Part shown: piece by piece, positions 8,176-17,134 of the stretch
How positions within the stretch are numbered: position 1 is the first letter of the stretch
Layout: every line of letters begins with the position of its first letter
DNA from: an uncultured Christensenellaceae bacterium
GTDB lineage: Bacteria > Bacillota > Clostridia > Christensenellales > Christensenellaceae
DNA: 64,000 nucleotides
Assembly (NCBI GenBank): GCA_910588425.1
Contig: CAJUPM010000003.1
Location: 1-64,000, forward strand
Direction of reading: 5' to 3'
Program-made: the position numbers and the translations under genes
The notes under the pieces: generated by a model
Seen by the model: only the letters and a program-made list of their open reading frames with translations
Databases searched by the model: none
What the model was told of the DNA's origin: nothing

Positions 8176-9357
8176 ATGGCAAGATTTACACTACCAAGAG
8201 ATCTGTATTATGGAAAAGACAGTCTGGAAACGCTCAAAACCCTCAAGGGCAAAAAAGCGATCATCGTCGTGGGCGGCGGCTCTATGAAGCGCTTCGGCTT
8301 CCTGGAAAAGGTGGAAAACTACCTGCACGAGGCCGGCATGCAGACGCAGCTGTTCGAGAATGTCGAGCCGGATCCGTCTGTGGAGACGGTCATGCGCGGC
8401 GCGGCGGCCATGCGCGAGTTTGAGCCGGACTGGATCGTTTCCATCGGCGGCGGCTCGCCCATCGATGCGGCCAAGGCCATGTGGGTCTTTTATGAATACC
8501 CGGATTGCACGTTCGAGCAGCTCATCACGCCCTTCTCTTTCCCGGAGCTGCGCCAGAAGGCGAAGTTTTTGGCTATCCCCTCCACGTCGGGCACGGCCAC
8601 GGAGGTGACGGCATTCTCGGTCATCACGGATTACCAGAAGGGCATCAAATACCCGCTGGCGGATTTCAACATCACGCCGGATGTGGCCATTGTAGACCCG
8701 GCTCTGGCCGAGACTATGCCCAAGACGCTCACGGCCTATACCGGCATGGACGCCCTGACCCACGCCATCGAGGCGTATGTCTCCACGGCGGCCTCGGTGT
8801 TTACAGACCCGCTGGCCCTCAAAGCCATCAAGATGGTGTTCGACTACCTGCCCGCTTCCTACGACGGCGATATGGCCGCGCGCGAGCAGATGCACTATGC
8901 GCAGTGCCTGGCCGGCATGGCCTTCTCCAATGCGCTTCTTGGCATCGTGCACTCCATGGCGCATAAGACGGGCGCGGTTTTCTCCACCGGGCATATCACC
9001 CATGGCTGCGCCAACGCCATGTATCTGCCCTATGTCATCCGGTATAACGCCAAGGATGAGCGTGCGATGCGGCGCTATGCCGAGATCGCCGATTATGCCG
9101 GCATCCCCGGAAAAACGGCCGAGGAGAAGGTGCAGGCTCTGCGCGAGAAAATCTGGGCGTATAACCAGAAATTCGAGATTCCGCACGATATGAAAGCCTT
9201 TGGCGTAGATGAGGCGGAATTTAAGAGCAAAGTGGCAGAATTCTCCAAAAACGCCGTGGGCGATGCCTGCACGGGCTCCAACCCCAGAGCGATCACCCCG
9301 GAGCAGATGGAAAAGCTCTTCGGCTGCTGCTACTACGGCACGGAAGTGGATTTTTAA
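8176..9357 (+). CDS. Iron-containing alcohol dehydrogenase
   Basis: This 393-residue group III (iron-type) alcohol dehydrogenase has the NAD(P)-binding GGGS motifs (VVGGGSMKRFG, SIGGGSPIDAAKAMW) and the SGTATEVTAF segment. Metal-ligand signatures are MDALTHAIEAYVS and HSMAHKTGAVF..THG. It resembles butanol/ethanol dehydrogenases of clostridia that reduce aldehydes with NAD(P)H. A GGAGA ribosome site precedes ATG 8176. It follows rex-lysR and may be controlled by them. Aldehyde specificity cannot be read from the sequence. Confidence 0.9.
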   Translation: MARFTLPRDLYYGKDSLETLKTLKGKKAIIVVGGGSMKRFGFLEKVENYLHEAGMQTQLFENVEPDPSVETVMRGAAAMREFEPDWIVSIGGGSPIDAAKAMWVFYEYPDCTFEQLITPFSFPELRQKAKFLAIPSTSGTATEVTAFSVITDYQKGIKYPLADFNITPDVAIVDPALAETMPKTLTAYTGMDALTHAIEAYVSTAASVFTDPLALKAIKMVFDYLPASYDGDMAAREQMHYAQCLAGMAFSNALLGIVHSMAHKTGAVFSTGHITHGCANAMYLPYVIRYNAKDERAMRRYAEIADYAGIPGKTAEEKVQALREKIWAYNQKFEIPHDMKAFGVDEAEFKSKVAEFSKNAVGDACTGSNPRAITPEQMEKLFGCCYYGTEVDF

Positions 9358-9416
9358 ATAGCTAGCTTCTCTAAAACCAAAGCCCGCTGGCAGCGCGGCG
9401 GGCGATGGCTTTTCTC

Positions 9417-9448
9417 GGCAGGGCCCCAAAAAGGCCCTGCCCTCTTAT
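9417..9448 (+). terminator. Terminator-like hairpin after adh
   Basis: A 9-bp perfect stem GGCAGGGCC / GGCCCTGCC with a CCAAAAA loop is followed by a moderately T-rich stretch. It lies about 60 bp after the alcohol dehydrogenase stop. The remaining part of the gap to 9675 is an AT-rich leader with no gene. Confidence 0.6.
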
Positions 9449-9675
9449 ATAGCGGAAATTTTGGGAAAATTTGAAAATTTTTCGCCCAGGGCAGAATTAC
9501 CAGCGGAATTTTTCAGACAAATATGATAAAATAGAGCTGGAGCAGCCGGGCAAAACCGCCGGCCGCCCAAAGCGAAGAATTCTCTTGCATCCGGCAGGAA
9601 TTGGGTATAGGATCAAGAAGAGAGCGCCTCCGCAGATGCGGGGCGGGAAATTGATAAAGGAAAAGGAGAAGGGCA

Positions 9676-10518
9676 GTGTATCAGATTAAGAGAAAAAAAG
9701 AGCTGAACCCCACGGTTACGCTGATGGAAATCGACGCGCCGCTGGTTGCGGCCAAGGCAGAGCCGGGGCAGTTCATCATCCTGCGCGTGGATGAGGCGGG
9801 GGAGAGAATCCCGCTGACCGTCGCAGATTACGACAGAGAAAAGGGCACGGTGACCATCATCTTCCAGATCGTCGGCGCGACGACGCAGGCCCTGAACCAC
9901 AAGCAGGAAGGCGAGTTTATCGTGGATTTCGTGGGCCCGCTGGGCACGCCCTCGCATGTGGAAGGGCTTAGAAAAGTGGCCGTGGTGGGCGGCGGCGTGG
10001 GCTGCGCCATCGCGTATCCCATCGCCAAGAAACTGCACAGCCTGGGCGCAGAGGTGCATAGCATCGTGGGCTTCCGCAGCAAGGATCTGCTGATTTTGGA
10101 GGATGAGTTCAAAGCGTGCAGCGATAAATACGTCGTCATGACGGACGACGGCAGCTATGGCCAAAAGGGCCTGGTAACCAACGCCCTGGAGGAACTCATC
10201 AAGAGCGGCGAGCAGTATGACGAGGTCATCGCCATTGGGCCGCTCATCATGATGAAATTCGTCTGCAAGCTGACCAAAGAATATGGCATCAAGACCATGG
10301 TCTCCATGAACCCCATCATGATCGACGGCACGGGCATGTGCGGCGGCTGCCGGCTGACGGTGGGCGGCAAGACCAAGTTCGCCTGCGTCGACGGCCCGGA
10401 TTTCGACGGCCACGAGGTGGATTTCGACGAAGCCATGGAGCGGGGCACCATGTACCGCGAGTTTGAGCGCCATGCGCACGAGAAAACCTGCCAGCTGTTT
10501 GCGAAGGAGGTGCAGTAG
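9676..10518 (+). CDS. nfnA: NADH-dependent reduced ferredoxin:NADP+ oxidoreductase small subunit (NfnA-like)
   Basis: This 280-residue protein is a ferredoxin-NADP reductase-fold subunit (FAD then NAD domain, VVGGGVGCAIAYP at about 97-109) with a C-terminal [2Fe-2S] site. The ligand pattern is Asp217-x4-Cys222-x2-Cys225-x11-Cys237. This spacing, including Asp in place of a fourth Cys, matches the site described for Thermotoga maritima NfnA. The start is GTG 9676 behind AAAGGAG. It is followed after one base by the large subunit. The pair would couple NADH and reduced ferredoxin to NADPH. A SudB-type polysulfide reductase role is the main alternative. Confidence 0.85.
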   Translation: MYQIKRKKELNPTVTLMEIDAPLVAAKAEPGQFIILRVDEAGERIPLTVADYDREKGTVTIIFQIVGATTQALNHKQEGEFIVDFVGPLGTPSHVEGLRKVAVVGGGVGCAIAYPIAKKLHSLGAEVHSIVGFRSKDLLILEDEFKACSDKYVVMTDDGSYGQKGLVTNALEELIKSGEQYDEVIAIGPLIMMKFVCKLTKEYGIKTMVSMNPIMIDGTGMCGGCRLTVGGKTKFACVDGPDFDGHEVDFDEAMERGTMYREFERHAHEKTCQLFAKEVQ

Positions 10519-10519
10519 T

Positions 10520-11914
10520 ATGCCGAATATGTCGCTGAAGAAAAATGAGATGCCTTCCCAGGCGCCGGACGTCCGCAATAAAAACTTCGGGGAAGTCGCC
10601 CTGGGGTATACCAAAGAGCAGGCCGTGGATGAGGCAAACCGCTGCCTGGGCTGCAAGAACAAACCCTGCGTCGGGCATTGCCCGGTTGCCATCGATATCC
10701 CCGCGTTTATCGGCAAAATCAAAGAGGAAGATTTCGAGGGCGCCTATCAGATCATCCAAAAGAGCAGCTCCCTGCCCGCAGTCTGCGGCCGGGTCTGCCC
10801 CCAGGAGACCCAGTGCGAGGGCAAATGCGTGCGCGGCATCAAGGGCGAGCCTGTGGCCATCGGCCGGCTGGAGCGCTTTGTGGCCGATTGGCATAACGCT
10901 CATGCGGAAAAGAAGGCGGATGCGCCCGCCAAAAACGGCCATAAGGTCGCGGTCGTGGGCTCCGGCCCTGCCGGGCTGACCTGCGCGGGCGAGATGGCCA
11001 AGCGCGGCTACGATGTCTCGGTGTTCGAGGCACTGCATCAGGCGGGCGGCGTGCTGGTCTACGGCATTCCCGAGTTCCGTCTGCCCAAGAGCATCGTCCA
11101 GAAGGAAATCGATGGCCTCAAAGAAATGGGCGTCGAGATCGATACCAACGTCGTCATCGGGCGCACGCTCTCGGTGGATGAACTGTTCGAACAGGGTTAT
11201 GAGGCCGTGTTCATCGGCTCGGGCGCGGGCCTGCCGCGGTTCATGAATATCCCCGGGGAAAACCTCAAGGGCGTCTATTCCGCCAACGAGTTTTTGACCC
11301 GCGTCAACCTGATGAAGGCCTATAAAGAAGAAAACCCCACCCCCATCATGCACGCCAGGAAGGTGGCAGTCGTGGGCGGCGGCAACGTCGCCATGGATGC
11401 GGCCCGGTGCGCAAAGCGGCTGGGGGCGGAGGAAGTGTATATCGTCTACCGCAGAAGCGAGGCAGAGCTGCCCGCCCGGGCGGAGGAAGTCGAGCATGCG
11501 AAGGAAGAGGGCATCATCTTCAAATTGCTGACCAACCCGGTGGAAATTCTCGGCGATGAGAGCAAATTCGTCTCGGGCATGAAATGCGTGCAGATGGAGC
11601 TGGGCGAGCCGGATGAATCGGGCAGAAGACGCCCGGTCGTCAAAGAGGGAAGCGAGTTCGTGCTGGATGTGGACTGCGTCATCATGTCCATCGGAACCTC
11701 GCCCAACCCGCTCATCAAATCCACCACCAGCGGCCTGGATACCCAGAAGTGGGGCGGCATCATCGCGGATGAGAAGACCGGCCAGACTTCCCGGGAAGGC
11801 GTGTTTGCCGGCGGCGACGCTGTAACCGGCGCGGCCACCGTCATCCTGGCTATGGGCGCGGGCAAAGATGCCGCGGCGGCCATGGATGAATATATCCAAA
11901 ATAAGAACAAATAG
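10520..11914 (+). CDS. nfnB: NfnB / glutamate synthase small-chain-like flavoprotein
   Basis: The 464-residue protein has an N-terminal two-cluster domain (CLGCKNKPCVGHCPV and the VCGRVCPQETQCEGKCVRG segment) and two Rossmann motifs: GSGPAGL for FAD, and GGGNVAMDAAR for NADPH. It ends with GDAVTGAATVILAMGAGK. The domain layout is that of GltD and NfnB. Pairing with NfnA one base upstream favours the bifurcating transhydrogenase NfnAB over glutamate synthase, since no GltB is present. The start at 10520 is set by AAGGAGG at 10504-10510; the second gene is translationally coupled. Confidence 0.88.
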   Translation: MPNMSLKKNEMPSQAPDVRNKNFGEVALGYTKEQAVDEANRCLGCKNKPCVGHCPVAIDIPAFIGKIKEEDFEGAYQIIQKSSSLPAVCGRVCPQETQCEGKCVRGIKGEPVAIGRLERFVADWHNAHAEKKADAPAKNGHKVAVVGSGPAGLTCAGEMAKRGYDVSVFEALHQAGGVLVYGIPEFRLPKSIVQKEIDGLKEMGVEIDTNVVIGRTLSVDELFEQGYEAVFIGSGAGLPRFMNIPGENLKGVYSANEFLTRVNLMKAYKEENPTPIMHARKVAVVGGGNVAMDAARCAKRLGAEEVYIVYRRSEAELPARAEEVEHAKEEGIIFKLLTNPVEILGDESKFVSGMKCVQMELGEPDESGRRRPVVKEGSEFVLDVDCVIMSIGTSPNPLIKSTTSGLDTQKWGGIIADEKTGQTSREGVFAGGDAVTGAATVILAMGAGKDAAAAMDEYIQNKNK

Positions 11915-11961
11915 CGCAAAGAAGCGTCCGCCAAAAGACGGAGCATCCCATTGGGAGAAGT

Positions 11962-11989
11962 GCGGCGGGCAGCAGCCCGCCGTATTTTG
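11962..11989 (+). terminator. Hairpin between nfnB and the hydrogenase gene
   Basis: The stem CGGCGGG / CCCGCCG is followed by TATTTTG. The T-tract is short, so it may only attenuate. The 102-bp gap otherwise holds just the ribosome site of the next gene. Confidence 0.45.
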
Positions 11990-12016
11990 ATAAAGAGGAA
12001 AAGCGAGGGAAAAGCC

Positions 12017-13693
12017 ATGCAGGGCTATTTGAGGCTCAAAGAATCCAACTGTAAAAACTGTTATAAGTGCATCCGGCACTGCCCGGTGAAATCTATCAAG
12101 TTTTCGGGCAACCAGGCGCATATCGTGGAGGACGAGTGCATTCTCTGCGGCATGTGCTTCATGGTCTGTCCGCAGAATGCCAAGGAAATCCGAAGCGATG
12201 TGGGCAGGGCAAAAGAGCTCATCGCCAGCGGCGCGCCCGTCTATGCCAGCATCGCGCCCTCCTTCGTCGCAAACTACGACGACGCCACCATCAAATCCAT
12301 GGAGAAGGCGCTGAAAATCCTGGGCTTTGCCGGGGCGGAGGAGACGGCCATCGGGGCGACCATCGTCAAGACCCGCTATGAGCAGATGCTGCGGGAAGGG
12401 GCGCAGGATATCGTCATCTCGACCTGCTGCCACTCGGTCAATACCCTGGTGCAAAAGCACTTCCCGGAGCTGACAAAATATCTGGCGGATGTCGTCTCCC
12501 CCATGCAGGCGCACTGCGCCAAGCTCAAAAGCGAGCATCCCGGCGCGCATACCGTGTTCATCGGGCCCTGCATCTCCAAAAAGCAGGAGGCCGAGGCATA
12601 CCCCGGCGCGGTGGACTGCGTGCTGACGTTCGAGGAGCTCTCGGGCTGGCTGGCCGAAAAGCAAGTTGCCATCGGCAAAGAGCCGGATGAGATTGCCCCC
12701 GGCCGGGCGCGCATGTTCCCCACATCCGGCGGCATTCTGCGCACCATGAACTGCGATCAGAAGGATTATACCTACCTGGTGGTAGACGGCACGGAGAACT
12801 GCATCAAGGCGCTCAAGGATATCGCCGAGGGCAGGCTTAAAAAATGCTTTATCGAGATGTCTGCCTGCCAGGGCAGCTGCGTCTCGGGCCCGGGCATGGA
12901 GAAGAGCCATCGGGCGCCCGTGCGGGAATATATCGCCGTGAATGCCTATGCCGGCAGCGAGGATTTCGCCGTGCAGATGCCGCCTGAAGGGGAGCTTAGA
13001 AAAGAGTTGGCTCCGAGCCCCCTGCGCAGCCCGACTCCCGGCGGCTCGGCCATCGAGGAGATTTTGCGGCAGATGGGCAAAACAAAGCCGGAAGACGAGC
13101 TCAACTGCGGCAGCTGCGGCTACGATAGCTGCCGGGAAAAGGCCATGGCCATCTTCCAGGGCAAGGCCGATCTTTCCATGTGCCTGCCCTTCCTCAAAGA
13201 AAAGGCGGAATCCTTCTCGGATAAAATTCTGCGCAATATCCCAAGCGGCGTCATCGTGCTAAACGAGCAGATGCAAGTCCAGCAGATCAACCCGGCGGCC
13301 TGCGAGATCGTCAATCTCAAGAGCCGGCAGGATGTGCTGGGTGAAAACATCGTGCGCATTCTGGATCCCCAGCCCTATTTCGAGGTCTACCAGACCGGCC
13401 GCAATATCCGGGATAAGCGGGTGTATCTGGCCGAGTATAAGCGCTATGTGGAGCAGAGCATCATCTACGATAAGAGCTACCATATCATCCTGGGCATTTT
13501 GCGGGATATCACCGCCGAGGAGGACAGCCGCGCCAGCCGGGAGCAGATCGAGCGCCATACCATCGAAGTAACCAACCAGGTCATCGAGAAGCAGATGCGC
13601 ACGGTGCAGGAGATCGCCAGCCTGCTGGGCGAGACGACCGCCGAAACCAAAGTCGCCCTGACAAAGCTCAAGGAGTCGCTGGCAGATGAATAA
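12017..13693 (+). CDS. hydS: PAS-containing [FeFe]-hydrogenase, putative H2 sensor (HydS, group C-like)
   Basis: The 558-residue protein has two N-terminal [4Fe-4S] motifs (Cys12/15/18/22 and Cys41/44/47/51), then an H-cluster domain. The H-cluster motifs are divergent: STCCHS at 135-140 (standard TSCCP), GPCISKKQE at 183-191 and EMSACQGSCVSGPG at 280-293. A further four-Cys cluster site (Cys364/367/372/389) and a PAS domain (about 400-510) follow, ending in a helical tail. This order is that of HydS, the proposed H2/redox sensor. It overlaps the PP2C gene by 8 bp, the expected signalling partner. Start 12017 follows GAGGGAAA. Catalytic H2 production is less likely because of the altered first motif and the sensor domain. 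Confidence 0.88.
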   Translation: MQGYLRLKESNCKNCYKCIRHCPVKSIKFSGNQAHIVEDECILCGMCFMVCPQNAKEIRSDVGRAKELIASGAPVYASIAPSFVANYDDATIKSMEKALKILGFAGAEETAIGATIVKTRYEQMLREGAQDIVISTCCHSVNTLVQKHFPELTKYLADVVSPMQAHCAKLKSEHPGAHTVFIGPCISKKQEAEAYPGAVDCVLTFEELSGWLAEKQVAIGKEPDEIAPGRARMFPTSGGILRTMNCDQKDYTYLVVDGTENCIKALKDIAEGRLKKCFIEMSACQGSCVSGPGMEKSHRAPVREYIAVNAYAGSEDFAVQMPPEGELRKELAPSPLRSPTPGGSAIEEILRQMGKTKPEDELNCGSCGYDSCREKAMAIFQGKADLSMCLPFLKEKAESFSDKILRNIPSGVIVLNEQMQVQQINPAACEIVNLKSRQDVLGENIVRILDPQPYFEVYQTGRNIRDKRVYLAEYKRYVEQSIIYDKSYHIILGILRDITAEEDSRASREQIERHTIEVTNQVIEKQMRTVQEIASLLGETTAETKVALTKLKESLADE

Positions 13694-14855
13694 CCTTTGC
13701 ATGGATATCGGCTATTACAGCCTGAATAAATTCGGCGAGCAGCTCTGCGGGGATCATGTGGATGTGGCCCAGAGCCCGGATCACAGCATCGTCGTGCTGG
13801 CAGACGGGCTCAAAAGCGGCGTCAAGGCGTCCATCCTCTCGACGCTCACGGCCAAGATTCTGACGACCATGCTGGAAGGCGGCATGGAGCTGGAGGAGTG
13901 CGTGCGCACCATCGCGGCCACGCTGCCCGTCAGCAGCGAGCACGGCGTCGCGTATTCGACGTTCTCGGTCATCCGCACCACGGAAAACCGCGAGGCCGAG
14001 CTCATCGTCTACGACAACCCGCATATCATCCTGCTGCGCGGCGGCAAGCGCTATGAATTTCCAAAGACGATTCTGGAAGTCGACGGCAAGACCATCTATA
14101 TGGCCAAAATTCCCGTGCAGCTTGGGGATATCTTTATCGCGCTCAGCGACGGCGCCATCGGCGCCGGCCCGGGCAAAGCCATGAACCCGAACTGGAAGCG
14201 GGAGAATATCGCAGATTTTATGGAGATGATGGCAGACGGCGATTTTACGGCAAAAACCTTGGCTACCATGCTTATCGGCGAATGCGAAAACCTCTATGAG
14301 GGCCAGCCCCAGGATGATACCACGGCCTGCGTCGTCAAAGTGCGGGAGCGAAACCAGGTAAACCTGATGATCGGCCCGCCCAGCCGCCGGGGAGATGAAA
14401 AGACCATGATGAGCCTGTTCTTCTCCAAGGCCGGCAAGCATATCGTCTGCGGGGGGACGACCTCCCAGCTAGCGGCGGATTTTCTCGGCGTGCCGCTGGA
14501 TCCTTCTGCGGACTACCTGGATCCCGAAATCCCGCCGACCTCCAAAATCGCCGGGGTGGACTTGGTAACCGAAGGCGCCATCACCATAAACCGCGTGCTC
14601 AGTTATGCGCAGAACTATCTGGAGGATAACCAGAGCTATGCCCAGTGGAGCTATAAGCCAGACGGCGCTTCGCAGATCGCCCGCCTGCTTTTCGAGGAGG
14701 CGACGGATATCGATTTCTATGTGGGCCAGGCCATCAACCCGGCGCACCAGGATGAGGGCTCTCCCGTCAATTCGACCATCAAAATGCGGCTGATCTCCGA
14801 GCTTTCCGAGTGCCTCAAAAAAATGGGCAAGCGCATCAAAGTCAGCTATTTCTAA
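13686..14855 (+). CDS. SpoIIE/PP2C-type serine phosphatase partner of HydS
   Basis: The 389-residue protein carries a SpoIIE-like PP2C domain in its first ~220 residues: GDHV with an acidic residue near 24, VLADGLKSG, a SDGAIGAG motif, and DDTTACVVKV. These Asp residues form the two-metal site in PP2C enzymes. The C-terminal ~160 residues (from about 225) have a SpoIIE-associated-looking GGTTSQLAADFLG segment that I cannot name. Genes of this type commonly sit beside group C hydrogenases and are thought to relay their signal. It shares 8 bp with hydS. Confidence 0.85.
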   Translation: MNNLCMDIGYYSLNKFGEQLCGDHVDVAQSPDHSIVVLADGLKSGVKASILSTLTAKILTTMLEGGMELEECVRTIAATLPVSSEHGVAYSTFSVIRTTENREAELIVYDNPHIILLRGGKRYEFPKTILEVDGKTIYMAKIPVQLGDIFIALSDGAIGAGPGKAMNPNWKRENIADFMEMMADGDFTAKTLATMLIGECENLYEGQPQDDTTACVVKVRERNQVNLMIGPPSRRGDEKTMMSLFFSKAGKHIVCGGTTSQLAADFLGVPLDPSADYLDPEIPPTSKIAGVDLVTEGAITINRVLSYAQNYLEDNQSYAQWSYKPDGASQIARLLFEEATDIDFYVGQAINPAHQDEGSPVNSTIKMRLISELSECLKKMGKRIKVSYF

Positions 14856-14878
14856 TGCGCTGGAGGAGAGGAGACTGC

Positions 14879-15679
14879 ATGCACAGAAAAAGAATGTCCG
14901 CCATCGTAAGCGCGGCGATCCTCTGCGTGCTGATAGGCGCCGGGTGGCTTGCTGTGGCGAGCAAGACACCGGGGGGGGGTGTTGAGCAGAGGATTTCCCT
15001 GGAAGGCCAGCGCGCCGTCTTTTTCGGGGATTCTGTGGCCTATGGATTTTCTACAGAAGGGCGGGGCTTTGGGTATTATCTTCAGCAGCAGTACGGCCTG
15101 GCCCAGCAGACCAACGCCGCCCGGAATACCGCCACGTTCAATACGCTCACTCAGGGAGAAAACAATATCATCCGCCAGATTCTCCAGCACCAAGGAGAGG
15201 AATATGACTATGTCATCCTCCAGGGAGGCTATGGAGATCTGCGGGATTTGCCGCCCCTGGGGCAGCTGACGCCGGGAAAAGATCGGCAGGCCATGGATAC
15301 TGGCAGCTTCGCCGGGGCGGTGGAATATGCCCTGAGCCTGGCTGCCGAGCAATGGCCGGACGCCCGCATCGGCTTTATCATCAGCTACGACACCCCTCAG
15401 GATACCAAGGGCATTCGGGGAAACCACGAGGCCTGCGCAGAGTATTGGGCCATGGCCCGGGCCGCCTGCGGGAAATGGGGCGTGCCCTATTTGGATCTGT
15501 TTGAGGGGAGCGCTCTGTTCGAAGGGCGGGAAGTGGCATATTCTCAGCTTCTGGAGGTTGAGAAGGGCACGTATTTTTCAGATACCGTCCATCTTTCGGA
15601 GCAGGGCTATCAGCGGCTTTGCCCTTTTCTGGCGGAATGGATGCAGTCCCTGCCTCAAAGAGAGGAGCGGGAAAAATAG
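14879..15679 (+). CDS. Membrane-anchored SGNH/GDSL hydrolase
   Basis: The 266-residue protein has an N-terminal signal anchor (about residues 6-26). A GDSL-type block FFGDSVAYGF carries the nucleophile Ser, a GGYGDL block and a C-terminal DTVHLSEQGY block carry the other catalytic residues (Asp and His). Such enzymes are outward-facing esterases or acyl hydrolases acting on glycans or lipids. The substrate is unknown. A GGAGAGGAG ribosome site precedes ATG 14879. A G9 homopolymer near codon 31-34 is a potential slippage site. It ends in a strong terminator. Confidence 0.82.
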   Translation: MHRKRMSAIVSAAILCVLIGAGWLAVASKTPGGGVEQRISLEGQRAVFFGDSVAYGFSTEGRGFGYYLQQQYGLAQQTNAARNTATFNTLTQGENNIIRQILQHQGEEYDYVILQGGYGDLRDLPPLGQLTPGKDRQAMDTGSFAGAVEYALSLAAEQWPDARIGFIISYDTPQDTKGIRGNHEACAEYWAMARAACGKWGVPYLDLFEGSALFEGREVAYSQLLEVEKGTYFSDTVHLSEQGYQRLCPFLAEWMQSLPQREEREK

Positions 15680-15703
15680 GGCGGCCTATAGTTGTAAAAG
15701 AGC

Positions 15704-15736
15704 AAGAAAGCGCAGGGCATTCCTGCGCTTTCTTGG
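15704..15736 (+). terminator. Strong hairpin after SGNH hydrolase
   Basis: A 13-bp perfect stem AAGAAAGCGCAGG / CCTGCGCTTTCTT with a 5-base loop. The A/T ends of the stem supply the U-rich side. Confidence 0.8.
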
Positions 15737-15840
15737 TGTTGCTATTCATGAAAAGAAGGATTATACTATTGGTAATCTATATTATACAGTAGGAAGATGG
15801 GAACTAAGAGGCCCGCCCCCTATGACGAGGAGGAAGGAAA

Positions 15841-16353
15841 ATGTATCAGGAAGCACCAGGGAAAAAGAAGCTGCTGTGGGGAGCGATCATGCTGCTCATC
15901 AGCGCAGTGATCAACCTCTTTTTGTATGGGTTCGCCAGCATCGTGCAGATGGGCGAGCTGATCAGGATTGGAGGTTTCCGCGGATTTGGCGTTGGTCTGC
16001 TCATGATGACGGTATTTTTGGCCATTCCGGTGTTCTATCTGGTTGCCAGCATTTTAGGGATTAGCCGGGCAGGCAAGCCGGAAAAATGCAAGGTTTGCCA
16101 GACTTTGGGATTGATTATGCTCATCGCAGGCGCGCTCTCTGCGTTCTATATGCTGTATGCAGCGATGAACGTAGCATCCAGAATCACCATTCAGACGATT
16201 ATCATGGCGGCATCGCCGGTGATATGGCCCAGCCTGTTCTACCTGGGCGCCCGGGAAAACTGGAAATATGCCGAGGAGGAGCGCCAGGAAATGGAAGACC
16301 GCGCCGCCAGAGAGGCCGCAGGCCTGCCGCCCCGCCGGTTCCCCTTCAACTAA
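15841..16353 (+). CDS. Small four-helix membrane protein
   Basis: This 170-residue protein has about four membrane segments (residues ~12-33, 52-75, 88-108, 118-138) and a charged tail rich in Glu and Arg. It shares the motif KPEK-C/A-K-x-C-x-x-LG-x-x-MLI with the protein encoded at 16533-16961, so the two are probably distant paralogues. I do not recognise a function. A strong GAGGAGGAAGG ribosome site lies before ATG 15841. Confidence 0.75.
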   Translation: MYQEAPGKKKLLWGAIMLLISAVINLFLYGFASIVQMGELIRIGGFRGFGVGLLMMTVFLAIPVFYLVASILGISRAGKPEKCKVCQTLGLIMLIAGALSAFYMLYAAMNVASRITIQTIIMAASPVIWPSLFYLGARENWKYAEEERQEMEDRAAREAAGLPPRRFPFN

Positions 16354-16372
16354 CCCCACAAATCACCACAGC

Positions 16373-16401
16373 AAAAAAGGAGCAGTTTCTGCTCCTTTTT
16401 T
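16373..16401 (+). terminator. Intrinsic terminator abutted by element B
   Basis: The stem AAAAAAGGAGCAG / CTGCTCCTTTTTT has a three-base loop. The T-run continues directly into TATACCCGATTG, the start of an element B fragment. Confidence 0.85.
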
Positions 16402-16535
16402 ATACCCGATTGATAGGAGTGCAGAGACTTCTAGCTCTGCACGCGCCGCTATACCCGAATGCTGGGAATGTGCCGCCTGTCTGTTCTGCGCGCGAAGCCG
16501 CAAACCAGCCTGTCAGAGGGCAAATGCTCTCCCTA
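16402..16535 (+). repeat. Element B fragment plus full copy
   Basis: A truncated copy begins TACCCGATTG at 16402, and a fuller copy begins TACCCGAATG at 16452 and ends GGCAAATGCTCTCC at about 16535. The second copy reaches the stop codon of the minus-strand gene at 16533. Confidence 0.7.
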
Positions 16536-16961
16536 GAAATTGCCGGATTGCTGAGCAGCCGCCTTGTTTTTGGATGCCCCAACCGTGTAGAGGATGGGCA
16601 GAACCAGGCCGCAAAGCGTGGAGAAAAAGCTAAATTCTCCTGCGCCGCTGGAAGCGATGAGATTGAGCCCCGCAATCACCAGCATCGTGATGCCCAGTCC
16701 CATGCAAGCCTTAGCCTTTTCGGGCTTTTCGCGGTTGATAATTCCCATAATCCCGGCGATAAAGTTGATAATCACCGAAGCCGAAGCCACCAGCGTGGCC
16801 AGCAGCAGAATCACGCCCACCATCCCGAGGGAAAGCGAGGCCAGCGATAAGATGAGCGCCGGGATGATGCCAAATAGACTATAAACGCTGAAAATCACGA
16901 GCAGAATGCCCGTAACCAGCAGATAGTTCTTGCCCGGAGCGCCAGATGTCGATGGATTCAT
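16533..16961 (-). CDS. Small four-helix membrane protein (paralogue-like)
   Basis: This 142-residue protein has about four hydrophobic segments and the segment GIINREKPEKAKACMGLGITMLVIAG, similar to the protein at 15841-16353. The start at 16961 follows AAAAGGAG. The short polar N-terminus (MNPSTSGAPGKN) has no signal cleavage site. The function is unknown. The two neighbouring genes are convergent. Confidence 0.75.
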   Translation of the reverse strand: MNPSTSGAPGKNYLLVTGILLVIFSVYSLFGIIPALILSLASLSLGMVGVILLLATLVASASVIINFIAGIMGIINREKPEKAKACMGLGITMLVIAGLNLIASSGAGEFSFFSTLCGLVLPILYTVGASKNKAAAQQSGNF

Positions 16962-17134
16962 AAAGTAAAAACTCCTTTTCCTTTTTTTCTCCCTATATCC
17001 TACTGCAAGCCAGGCAAAAAAGCAACAAAGCGCTGGCCGCTGGAACAAAAATATTACATTTTCTGTAAGACCCGCGCCAGCCTGCCAGCAAACCGCCTTC
17101 CCGCCGGGTCATCGCTTTTTCTCTTCCCGGTCAT

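Noticed and set aside
10316..12910. 864-codon open frame antisense to nfnB and hydS
   Set aside because: It is a shadow of strongly supported coding genes in a high-GC genome; the translation is His/Arg/Gly-rich without a family motif.
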